From positions 1 through 64,000 of the forward strand of contig JANMTS010000185.1 in assembly GCA_031390755.1 (NCBI GenBank): DNA of 64,000 nt. Reading direction: 5' to 3'. How positions within the stretch are numbered: the stretch's first letter is position 1; each line of letters begins with the position of its first letter. Positions 16,321-23,821 of the stretch are shown one piece after another. The position numbers and the translations under genes were made by a program. This DNA comes from DATMER01 sp031390755 (GTDB lineage: Bacteria; Acidobacteriota; Thermoanaerobaculia; Multivoradales; UBA5704). The notes below the pieces were generated by a model that had not been told where the DNA came from, searched no databases, and was given only the letters and a program-made list of their open reading frames with translations.

Positions 16321-18323
16321 CTCGATCGTTTGGTCCTACGCAGCGGGCCCTGGCAGGCCTCCTTTTGCTCTCGGGGCTCGCGGTGCCGGCCTTGGCTGAC
16401 CAGGCCCCCCCTCCGTCCACCCAGCCCCCGCCGCCGACGCACCCGATCGAACGCCATCGCGGCTCCGCCGCGTTGCCGACCACCGGTCCCGCCGAGCTGC
16501 CGACCATCGGCGTGGAGGAAGTCACGGCCGGGCAGCGCGGCTACGGCCTCACCGTGTTCTCCGGCTCCGAGCCGGAGCGCTTCGAGGTCGAGGTCGTGGG
16601 CGTGATGCGCAATCAGGGGGTCGTGGGCATCAGCTACATCCTGGCCCGCCTGACCGGCAAGGGGCTGGAGAGGAGCGGCGTCGCGTCCGGCATGAGCGGC
16701 AGCCCGGTCTTCCTCGACGGCCGGCTCGCCGGAGCCGTGGCCTTCAGCTGGCCGTTCTCGCACGAGGCGATCGCGGGCATCACGCCGATCGCGACCATGC
16801 GCCAACTCTCCGGTCTCCAGGGCCTGGAGACCGCGCCGCCGTTGCCCCCGCTGCCGGCCGTCCAGCTCGCCGACCTGCTCGCGGGCCGGATTCCCGAGGG
16901 TCTTCTGGAAAAGGAGCTGTCGAAGCTCCGCCCGCGGATGGTCAACGACGCCGTGGCGAGCGTTCAGTGGGTGACCTCCGGGTTCGGCGAGCAGTCCCGG
17001 GGCCTCCTGAGCCAGGCGCTCGGGTCGACTGCCATGACCGCGGGGGTGACCGGCGGCTCGGTCGGTCAGGCGCCTCCCGGCACCACCGGGAACGATCTGG
17101 CGCTCGGCAGCTCGGTCGGAGCGGTGCTGGTGGACGGCGACTTCCGCCTCGCCGCGATCGGCACGGTGACCGACCGCTACGGCGACCAGGTGCTCGCCTT
17201 CGGCCATCCGTTCCTCGGCCTCGGCCCGATCAAGATCCCGATGGCGACCGCCGACGTGGTGACCGTCCTGTCGAGCCAGTACACGTCCTTCAAGATCTCC
17301 AACATCGGCGACGAGGTCGGCGCCTTCGAGCAGGACCGCAAGGCCGGCATCCAGGGACGGATCGGCGAGACCGCGCCCATGGTTCCCATGGTGATCCGCA
17401 TCTCCGGCGGTGGGGTCGGGGTCGGCGGGGTCGGCAAGACGAGCGAGTTCAAGATGCGGCTCGCGGACGTGCCGTTCTTCACACCGATGCTGGTCGGCAG
17501 CACCATGGTGGCGGGATTGGAGTCCGCGGCCTACACCTCGGGCGCGCAGGGGCTCGACGTCACGGCCCGCTTCCGCCTCAAGAAGTACGGCGACCTGACG
17601 GTGAGCCAGAGCTTCGACGGAGAAAGCGCCACGGGCGAGGCGGCCGCGTTCCTGCTGGCGGTGGCTTCCTATGTCGGCCAGAATGCGATCGAGAAGGTGG
17701 GCTTCGAGGACATCCAGGTGGACGTCGTCCAGTCGCCCCGCCCGCGCGCCGCGACCCTGGTGGGAGCGAACGCGGACCGGACCGTCGTCCGGCCGGGAGA
17801 CAAGGTGAGCCTCAACCTCGACCTCGCCGCCTACCGCGGCGCGCGGTTCCGGCGGTCGGTGTCGATCGACCTGCCGGAGGATCTGCCGGCCGGCCGGTAC
17901 TCGCTGCTGATCGGCGACGGCGCGAGCGCGGACGGCGCGCGCCTCACGCTGGAGCCGGCCGATCCCGTGAGCTTCCCGCAGGTGCTCGACCTGCTCAGGT
18001 CGCTGCACTCGCGGCGGCAGCTGGTGGTGCTCGGCGTCTACGGCGGTCCGGGGCTGTCCGTGGCCGGCGAGGTGATGCCGCGGCTGCCGGGCTCGGTCCG
18101 GTCGCTCTGGAGTGCCGCCGCGTCCGGGAGCGCCGTGCCGCTGCGGGCCACCATCGCTCAACAGCACGAGGAAGAATTGCCGTTTCCGATCGACGGCCTG
18201 GTGAGGGTGGACCTGGAGGTGCGCCGGCGCGACCCGATCCCGGGGACCGGAGAGGTGCCGGCGGCGGCTGGAACGGTCGGAACGAGTGGAACGAGCGGGA
18301 CAACTGGGGAGGATTCGATTTGA
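16317..18323 (+). CDS. SpoIVB-type (S55) serine peptidase, secreted
   Basis: The 668-residue protein has a signal peptide (about residues 1-27), a Pro-rich linker, and an S55 domain with the catalytic-Ser motif SGMSGSPVFLDGRLAGAVAF (about 124-143). VLAFGHPFLG (about 292-301) is also typical of this family. Outside Firmicutes, S55 proteins occur in bacteria without spores, with unknown targets. The C-terminal part (about 480-640) looks beta-rich. The gene overlaps both neighbours by 4 nt, so it is translated with tsaC-like and the propeller gene. Confidence 0.85.
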   Translation: MTRSFGPTQRALAGLLLLSGLAVPALADQAPPPSTQPPPPTHPIERHRGSAALPTTGPAELPTIGVEEVTAGQRGYGLTVFSGSEPERFEVEVVGVMRNQGVVGISYILARLTGKGLERSGVASGMSGSPVFLDGRLAGAVAFSWPFSHEAIAGITPIATMRQLSGLQGLETAPPLPPLPAVQLADLLAGRIPEGLLEKELSKLRPRMVNDAVASVQWVTSGFGEQSRGLLSQALGSTAMTAGVTGGSVGQAPPGTTGNDLALGSSVGAVLVDGDFRLAAIGTVTDRYGDQVLAFGHPFLGLGPIKIPMATADVVTVLSSQYTSFKISNIGDEVGAFEQDRKAGIQGRIGETAPMVPMVIRISGGGVGVGGVGKTSEFKMRLADVPFFTPMLVGSTMVAGLESAAYTSGAQGLDVTARFRLKKYGDLTVSQSFDGESATGEAAAFLLAVASYVGQNAIEKVGFEDIQVDVVQSPRPRAATLVGANADRTVVRPGDKVSLNLDLAAYRGARFRRSVSIDLPEDLPAGRYSLLIGDGASADGARLTLEPADPVSFPQVLDLLRSLHSRRQLVVLGVYGGPGLSVAGEVMPRLPGSVRSLWSAAASGSAVPLRATIAQQHEEELPFPIDGLVRVDLEVRRRDPIPGTGEVPAAAGTVGTSGTSGTTGEDSI

Positions 18324-20536
18324 GATCGCGTGCGCAGGTTTCCGGCCTTGACGGTGTCTCGTTTGTGCTTCTTCTGACCCTGGCGGTCGCGCCGGCTCCG
18401 GCGGCGGCCACCCAGGTGCACGTCTTTCAGACCCAGAGCCAGGCCGGGTTTCTCACCGGCACCCTGGAAGGGGTGAGCGTCGACTCCCTGGGGAGGATGT
18501 CCCTGGCGCCGAAGGCCGAGCGCCTGGCGTCGGTCGGCGAGCCCTTCCTGCTCTCCGCGGCCAGCTATCCAGGGGGTCAGACGGGTCCGGACGCCTGGGT
18601 GGCGGGCACGGGCAACGCCGGCAAGGTGCTCCGGATCGACAGCAAGGGCGTCATCTCCGAGCTGTTCGCCGCCCCCGAGCCCGAGGTCTTCGCGGTCTGG
18701 GTCGATCCCGACGGCACCGTGTTCGCCGGCACCTCGCCGCGCGGCAAGGTCTACCGCATCGCCAAGGGGAAGTCGGACGTCTTCTTCGATCCCGGCGAGA
18801 CCTACATCTGGGCGATGGCACGGGCGAAGGACGGTGGCCTGCTCGTCGCCACCGGCACCCAGGGCAAGCTCTTCAAGGTGAATGCGAACGGCCGCGGCGA
18901 GGTGCTCTACGACAGCGACGACACCCACCTACGTTCCATGAAGGTTCTGGCGGACGGCGACATCCTGCTGGGCACGGCCGGCGAGGGCCTGGTGCTGCGG
19001 CTCGGCAAGGACGGCAACGTCCGCACGCTCTATGACGCCGACGAGCCCGAGGTCGTGGCCCTGACCGTGGGGCCGGACGGCTCCTGCTATGCCGGCGTCG
19101 TGGCTTCCGAGTCCAGCCTGGTCGATCTTGCGCAGCCGGCTCCGCAGGGTGCGGCGCCGGCCGGCGAGACCGCTGTAGTGGTGGCGGGCGCCGACGGAGC
19201 CGACGCGGGCGATGCGCCCGCCGCCGGAACCCGTCCGCCCGGCGCCACCGGCCCGCGCAGCCAGCTGATCCGGATTTCGGCCAACAGCGTGGTGGAGACC
19301 CTCTGGAGCTTCCCCAGCGAGACCGTCTACGACATCCTCTGGACCCGGGGCCGCCTCTGGATCGCGACCGGCCTGGAAGGCAAGCTCTACACCTGGTCCG
19401 ACCGCCGGCTTCTCCTGGAGAAGGACGTGGACGAGCGCCAGATCGTGACGCTTCTCGCGGGCGACGCCGAGGCCGGTCCGGCGTTCGCCACGACGAACGC
19501 CGCGGCGCTCTACCGGATCACGGCCCGCAGCGAGACGTCCGGCACCTACACCAGCGCGACGCTCGACGCCGGCCAGGCCGCCCGTTTCGGCAACTTCCGG
19601 TGGCGCGGCGAGACGCCGGGCGGAAGCGCGGTCCGCTTCTCCTTCCGGAGCGGCATGAGCGCCGAGGCCGACCGCACGTGGTCGCCCTGGACCGCGGCGA
19701 AGAAGGGAGAGGAGATCTCCCTGAGCGATCTTCCCCGCGGGCGCTATGTCCAATGGAAGGCCGAGCTGGAAGGAACCTCGTCGCCGGTTCTGTATGCGGC
19801 CGAGCTGTCCTACCGGCAGGAGAACCTGGTGCCGCGCATCGACGCCTTCGGGGCTCTGGAAGCCGGGCAGATCCTCGTGCCCTCGGCGTTCAATCCCGCG
19901 AACCAGGTCTTCGAGCCGGCCCATCCCAGCCGCGACGGCATCTTCTCCACCGTGGGGCAGCCCGCGGAAGAGGACGACGGCCGCACCAAGCAGCTCTGGA
20001 AGAAGGGATTCCGCACCCTTCGCTGGGCCGCCTCCGACCCCAACCAGGACGGCCTGGAGTACGAGCTGGGCTTCCGCCCGGCCGAATCCAACGTTGACAA
20101 CGTTGACTGGATGCGGGTGGCCGACGAGCTCAAGGACAATTACTACTCCTTCGACGCCACCTCCCTGCCGGACGGCGTCTACCGCTTCCGGCTGCGGGCG
20201 TCCGACCAGCCCTCGAACGATCCGGGCACCGCCCAGTCGGCCGAGCGGGTGAGCGACCCGGTGGTCGTCGACAACACTCCGCCGGCCCTCGGGAAGGTGG
20301 AACGCCAGGGCAACCGGCTGCACGCCACCGTGCGGGACTCGGCGAGCCCCCTGCGCGAGGCCGTGGTGAGCGTCGACGCCCAGGAGTGGAAGCCGGTGCC
20401 CTCGGCCGACGGTCTCATCGACGGCATGACCGAGACGCTCCTCGTGGAGCCGGGAAAGCCCGGCGGGCTCGTCCTGCTGCGCGTCACGGACGCCGCCTAC
20501 AACGTCGTCACCTTCAACCTGTCCGAGGCGCGATGA
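18320..20536 (+). CDS. Secreted beta-propeller protein of unknown function
   Basis: The TTG at 18320 follows GGGGAGGA by 6 nt and overlaps the previous stop (TTGA). It yields a signal peptide (MRSRAQVSGLDGVSFVLLLT, ending in an Ala-x-Ala site) and a 738-residue product. The first half has repeated propeller blades (for example VWVDPDGTVFAGTSPRGKVYRI and its variants). The C-terminal third contains fibronectin-like beta segments (FRTLRWAASDPNQDGLEY, DGVYRFRLRASD). No catalytic motif is seen. Tight coupling to the S55 peptidase suggests that the two act together in the periplasm or at the surface. Confidence 0.8.
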   Translation: MRSRAQVSGLDGVSFVLLLTLAVAPAPAAATQVHVFQTQSQAGFLTGTLEGVSVDSLGRMSLAPKAERLASVGEPFLLSAASYPGGQTGPDAWVAGTGNAGKVLRIDSKGVISELFAAPEPEVFAVWVDPDGTVFAGTSPRGKVYRIAKGKSDVFFDPGETYIWAMARAKDGGLLVATGTQGKLFKVNANGRGEVLYDSDDTHLRSMKVLADGDILLGTAGEGLVLRLGKDGNVRTLYDADEPEVVALTVGPDGSCYAGVVASESSLVDLAQPAPQGAAPAGETAVVVAGADGADAGDAPAAGTRPPGATGPRSQLIRISANSVVETLWSFPSETVYDILWTRGRLWIATGLEGKLYTWSDRRLLLEKDVDERQIVTLLAGDAEAGPAFATTNAAALYRITARSETSGTYTSATLDAGQAARFGNFRWRGETPGGSAVRFSFRSGMSAEADRTWSPWTAAKKGEEISLSDLPRGRYVQWKAELEGTSSPVLYAAELSYRQENLVPRIDAFGALEAGQILVPSAFNPANQVFEPAHPSRDGIFSTVGQPAEEDDGRTKQLWKKGFRTLRWAASDPNQDGLEYELGFRPAESNVDNVDWMRVADELKDNYYSFDATSLPDGVYRFRLRASDQPSNDPGTAQSAERVSDPVVVDNTPPALGKVERQGNRLHATVRDSASPLREAVVSVDAQEWKPVPSADGLIDGMTETLLVEPGKPGGLVLLRVTDAAYNVVTFNLSEAR

Positions 20537-21033
20537 CCAGGCGGATCGCCGTCTACCCCGGGTCGTTCGACCCGCTCCACAACGGGCACCTCGACATCAT
20601 CGAGCGCTGCCGCCCCCTGTTCGACGAGGTGGTGGTGGCCGTGCTGCGCAACGATCAGAAGCAGCCGCTGTTCACGGTGGAGGAGCGGGTCGAGATCCTC
20701 CGCTCCCACCTCGACGGCTACTCGGACTGCCGGGTCGAGAGCTTCTCGGGGCTGCTGGTCGACTTCATGGACAAGATCGGGGCCCGCGCCGTGGTGCGCG
20801 GCCTCCGCGCCGTCTCCGATTTCGAGTACGAGTTCCAGATGGCGCTCATGAACCGCCGCCTGAACCCGCGGGTCGAGACGGTCTTCATGATGCCCAAGGA
20901 AGACTACAGCTACCTGTCGAGCCGCCTGGTCAAGGAGGTCTACGCGCTGGGCGGAAACGTCACCGGCCTGGTGCCCGACACGGTGCTGGAGCGCCTCCGC
21001 CTCCGTCTCCGTCCCGAGGCGGCGGGGAAGTGA
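20533..21033 (+). CDS. coaD: Phosphopantetheine adenylyltransferase
   Basis: CoaD makes dephospho-CoA from 4'-phosphopantetheine and ATP. The 166-residue length is normal. YPGSFDPLHNGHLDII contains the HxGH nucleotidyltransferase motif; RGLRAVSDFEYEFQMA and YLSSRLVKEV are conserved family segments. The start overlaps the preceding stop (ATGA), and the stop overlaps the next start (GTGA). Confidence 0.96.
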   Translation: MTRRIAVYPGSFDPLHNGHLDIIERCRPLFDEVVVAVLRNDQKQPLFTVEERVEILRSHLDGYSDCRVESFSGLLVDFMDKIGARAVVRGLRAVSDFEYEFQMALMNRRLNPRVETVFMMPKEDYSYLSSRLVKEVYALGGNVTGLVPDTVLERLRLRLRPEAAGK

Positions 21034-22067
21034 GCCTCGAGCTCTTTCTCCGGCGCATGCCGAAGGTGGAGCTTCACGTCCACCTGGAGGGCTCCATGCG
21101 TCCGCGCGTGCTCCTCGAGCTGGCGCGGCGCAACGGAGTCGATCTGCCCGCGGACGACGAGGAAGGCCTCCGGCAGTGGTTCCGCTTCCGCGACTTCGAT
21201 CACTTCGTCCAGGTCTACCTCACCTGCTCCCGCGCCCTGCGCGAGCCGGAGGACTTCCAGCTCCTGGCGCTGGACTTCCTGGAGACCCAGGCCGCGCAGA
21301 ACGTGGTCTACACCGAGGCCCACTTCACGATCTCCACCCATCTGGCGAACGGCGGCAACGGCGAGGAGATCCTGGCCGCGCTGAACGAGGCGATGGCGGA
21401 GGGGGAGCGCCGCTTCGGCTCGCGCCTCCGGCTGATTCCGGACATCGTCCGCAACGTCGGCGTCGAGGCCGCGGACCGCACCCTGGAATGGGCGCTCGCC
21501 GGCCGCGACCGCGGCGTGGTGGCGCTCGGTCTGTCCGGCTTCGAGGCGCGCTGCCCGAACGAGCCCTTCCGGGAGCACTTCGCCGCCGCCGCCCGCGAGG
21601 GCCTGCACCGGGTGGCGCACGCCGGAGAGCATGCCGGACCCGAAGCGATCCGCTCGGCCCTGGAGATCTGCGGCGCCGAGCGGATCGGACACGGAGTGAG
21701 GGCGGTGGAGGATCCATCCCTGGTCGCCGAGCTGCGGGACCGGGGCATTCCGCTGGAAGTCTGTCCAAGCTCCAACGTCTGCCTGGGCGTATTTCCGGAC
21801 CTGGCCAGCCACTCCTTCGACCGCCTGGTCCGGGCCGGCGTCCCCGTCTCCGTCAATTCGGACGATCCGCCCTTCTTCAGCACCACGCTCAGCCGCGAGT
21901 ATCTCCGCCTGCACGAAACCTTCGGCTATACCCACGCCGAGCTGGCCGATTTCTCGCTCGCCGGACTGCGGCAGTCCTTCCTGCCGGAGACCGAAAAAGC
22001 GGCCCTGGAGGCCGACTTTCGGCAACGGATCGACGCTCTTTCATCAAAATCAGTGGGTGATGCTTGA
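21030..22067 (+). CDS. Adenosine deaminase-family aminohydrolase
   Basis: This is a 345-residue metal-dependent TIM-barrel deaminase. Zinc ligands and catalytic residues are visible as HVH in VELHVHLEGSM (residues 14-16), His and Glu in AHAGEHAGP, the IGHGVRA His, and the SDDPPFF Asp pair. Adenosine deaminase and 6-amino-6-deoxyfutalosine deaminase (menaquinone pathway) share these motifs, so the substrate is uncertain. No other menaquinone genes are nearby. It ends the 4-nt-overlap gene run. Confidence 0.88.
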   Translation: MSLELFLRRMPKVELHVHLEGSMRPRVLLELARRNGVDLPADDEEGLRQWFRFRDFDHFVQVYLTCSRALREPEDFQLLALDFLETQAAQNVVYTEAHFTISTHLANGGNGEEILAALNEAMAEGERRFGSRLRLIPDIVRNVGVEAADRTLEWALAGRDRGVVALGLSGFEARCPNEPFREHFAAAAREGLHRVAHAGEHAGPEAIRSALEICGAERIGHGVRAVEDPSLVAELRDRGIPLEVCPSSNVCLGVFPDLASHSFDRLVRAGVPVSVNSDDPPFFSTTLSREYLRLHETFGYTHAELADFSLAGLRQSFLPETEKAALEADFRQRIDALSSKSVGDA

Positions 22068-22110
22068 TCTGTCGGCGGGTCCGAAGCATGATTGAGGAAG
22101 GAGCGATGCC

Positions 22111-22299
22111 ATGGCCCAGAAGCCTTTGAAACGGAGTGAACGAATCGATCCGCAGCCAGCCCTTGCCGAACAGCGCAAGGTCAGGGCTATTCGTGCCCTG
22201 GAGCGCCTGGCCGTTCTCCGGAAAGGGCTTCCTCCCGTTGATGCCGTCGAGGTGGTCCGGTCGGTTCGGGACGAGCCCGAAGGCCGAGAGACCCACTGA
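22111..22299 (+). CDS. Putative VapB-type antitoxin
   Basis: A 62-residue basic/acidic helical protein directly before a PIN-domain toxin, with the two genes 2 nt apart. GGAAGGAG precedes the ATG. No AbrB or ribbon-helix-helix motif is clear; the identification rests on position and size. Confidence 0.6.
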   Translation: MAQKPLKRSERIDPQPALAEQRKVRAIRALERLAVLRKGLPPVDAVEVVRSVRDEPEGRETH

Positions 22300-22301
22300 G
22301 C

Positions 22302-22724
22302 TTGCGCGTCGTCATCGATTCGAGCCTCCTCATCGCTTTGATCAGCGGCGATGAGCGCTCGCCCGAGGTTCACCGCCGCTTCCTAGAGTGGATCGAGGCC
22401 GAGACGGATCTGCACGCTCCCGTCCTGCTCTGGTACGAGGTTGCCAGCGGAGTCGCCCAACTCGCTTACGACAAGAAGATCCCGGCAGGCTCCATGAAGG
22501 ATCTTCTGGGTGGGCTCGAGGAGCTTCCGGTCATCGCCCACCTCCTGGTGGATCGGGTTCGACCTGTCGAGATCGCGATCCGTCTCAAGACCCGAAAGGC
22601 GTACGACGCGGCCTATCTCGCTCTTGCGGAGCACCTTCAGGCTGAGCTCTGGACCCTCGACAAGAGACTGTTCAACAACGCTTCGCAGGCGGGCTTCAGC
22701 GTGCGGCTCCTGCCTGTTGAATAG
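22302..22724 (+). CDS. PIN-domain ribonuclease, VapC-type toxin
   Basis: A 140-residue PIN protein. The acidic active-site residues are Asp in VVIDSSLLIAL (residue 6), Glu in LLWYEVASG, Asp in AYDAAYLALAE, and Asp in LWTLDKRLF. These Mg-dependent RNases block translation when freed from their antitoxin. The TTG start is 2 nt after the antitoxin stop, so the pair is translationally coupled. Confidence 0.85.
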   Translation: MRVVIDSSLLIALISGDERSPEVHRRFLEWIEAETDLHAPVLLWYEVASGVAQLAYDKKIPAGSMKDLLGGLEELPVIAHLLVDRVRPVEIAIRLKTRKAYDAAYLALAEHLQAELWTLDKRLFNNASQAGFSVRLLPVE

Positions 22725-22778
22725 ACTCTTCTATCTCCTGGACTCGGTTTGGCCTGAACCTTCCGGTAAGCTTAAGGG

Positions 22779-23384
22779 ATGTCCTCCGTTGAAGAAGACC
22801 CCAGCCGACGCCTTGTCGAGCTGATCAAGGCCGGGAGCGACGTCGAGGGCAACTTCGAGCGCCTCTTCAAGCTGCATGGCCGCCGGGTCCGCAATTTCTT
22901 CAACCAGCGCGGTTTCTCAACCGAGGAAGCCTCGGATCTCACACAAGATGTCTTTATCAGGGTCTTCAAAGGTATCGCCTCGTTCCGCCTCGATTCCGGG
23001 TTCAAGACCTGGATGTTCGAAATCGCGGACCACGTGTACCAGAACGAATTGCGTCGACGTGGAGCTGTCAAGCGCAAAGGATGGGAAATCTCCATCGAAA
23101 CCGGCGGGCAGGACGAGGAGGGGGAGCCGTCGCTCTTCGAGCCGCCTCCCTCCAAGCCCAGAGCCCTGGAGGATGTCCTGGAGCGGGAGCGCTCGGAGGC
23201 GCTCAGCCAGGCCATTCAGGAGCTGCCGGACCAGATGCGCACCTGCTTCCTGCTGCGTTACGGCCAGGACCGGAAGTACAAGGAGATCGCCGTCATCATG
23301 GGCATCTCCATCGACACCGTGAAGGCCCACCTCTTCCAGGCCCGCAAGCGTCTCAAGCTCGAGCTGTCGGACCCCGACGACTGA
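22779..23384 (+). CDS. ECF-type sigma-70 factor
   Basis: The 201-residue protein has sigma region 2 (about residues 25-90; EEASDLTQDVFIRVFKGIASF and FKTWMFEIADHVYQNELRRR) and region 4 (about 145-195; LPDQMRTCFLLRYGQDRKYKEIA and a GISIDTVKAHLFQARKRLK helix-turn-helix). An acidic linker separates them. The next gene, 13 nt downstream, encodes a small Cys-containing protein that could be its anti-sigma factor, and a TPR-CHAT protein follows. The set suggests a signalling unit. Confidence 0.93.
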   Translation: MSSVEEDPSRRLVELIKAGSDVEGNFERLFKLHGRRVRNFFNQRGFSTEEASDLTQDVFIRVFKGIASFRLDSGFKTWMFEIADHVYQNELRRRGAVKRKGWEISIETGGQDEEGEPSLFEPPPSKPRALEDVLERERSEALSQAIQELPDQMRTCFLLRYGQDRKYKEIAVIMGISIDTVKAHLFQARKRLKLELSDPDD

Positions 23385-23397
23385 CGGCGGAGGAGTT

Positions 23398-23742
23398 TTG
23401 AGGGGGTTGAGGAACGCCGACCGGCTCCGGCGCGCCCTCCGCCTCGTCGACCGGGACGAGCGCCTGAGCCCCGGGGCCGGGTGGCACCCGTCGCCTTCCG
23501 AGCTGACCGCCTACCGCGACCACCGCCTTCCGTCCCGCCGCGCAGCGCGGATCCAGCGCCACCTGGGAACCTGCTTCGACTGTCCGGACCTCCTCCTCGA
23601 CCTGGAGCGCTTCCTGGCGATGCCGGAGGGCGGCGAGGAGGACGGCGACGTATCCTGGGAAGAGCTGAGGCCCCGCCTCTTCCGTTCCGTTTCCGGCGGC
23701 AAATCCGTGGAGAGCGTAGAGATTCAGGTTCTTCATTCATGA
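23398..23742 (+). CDS. Small zinc-finger-like putative anti-sigma protein
   Basis: A 114-residue protein with His-x3-Cys-x2-Cys (RHLGTCFDCPDLLLDLERFL, about residues 55-74) after an Arg-rich N-terminus. The pattern matches zinc-binding anti-sigma domains. GGAGGA lies 5 nt before the TTG start. Position between an ECF sigma gene and a CHAT gene supports a role in controlling the sigma factor. There is no membrane segment. Confidence 0.7.
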   Translation: MRGLRNADRLRRALRLVDRDERLSPGAGWHPSPSELTAYRDHRLPSRRAARIQRHLGTCFDCPDLLLDLERFLAMPEGGEEDGDVSWEELRPRLFRSVSGGKSVESVEIQVLHS

Positions 23743-23821
23743 GCACATGTCGTGTTTTCGGAAGCGATGGTTGTGCGTATAGACTGTTTCCTTCCGGGTC
23801 TGAAGTCCTTCGAACGAAACC

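Noticed and set aside
22111..22724. Phage or island signature around the VapBC-like pair
   Set aside because: No integrase, tRNA or direct repeats flank it, and base composition looks like the rest.
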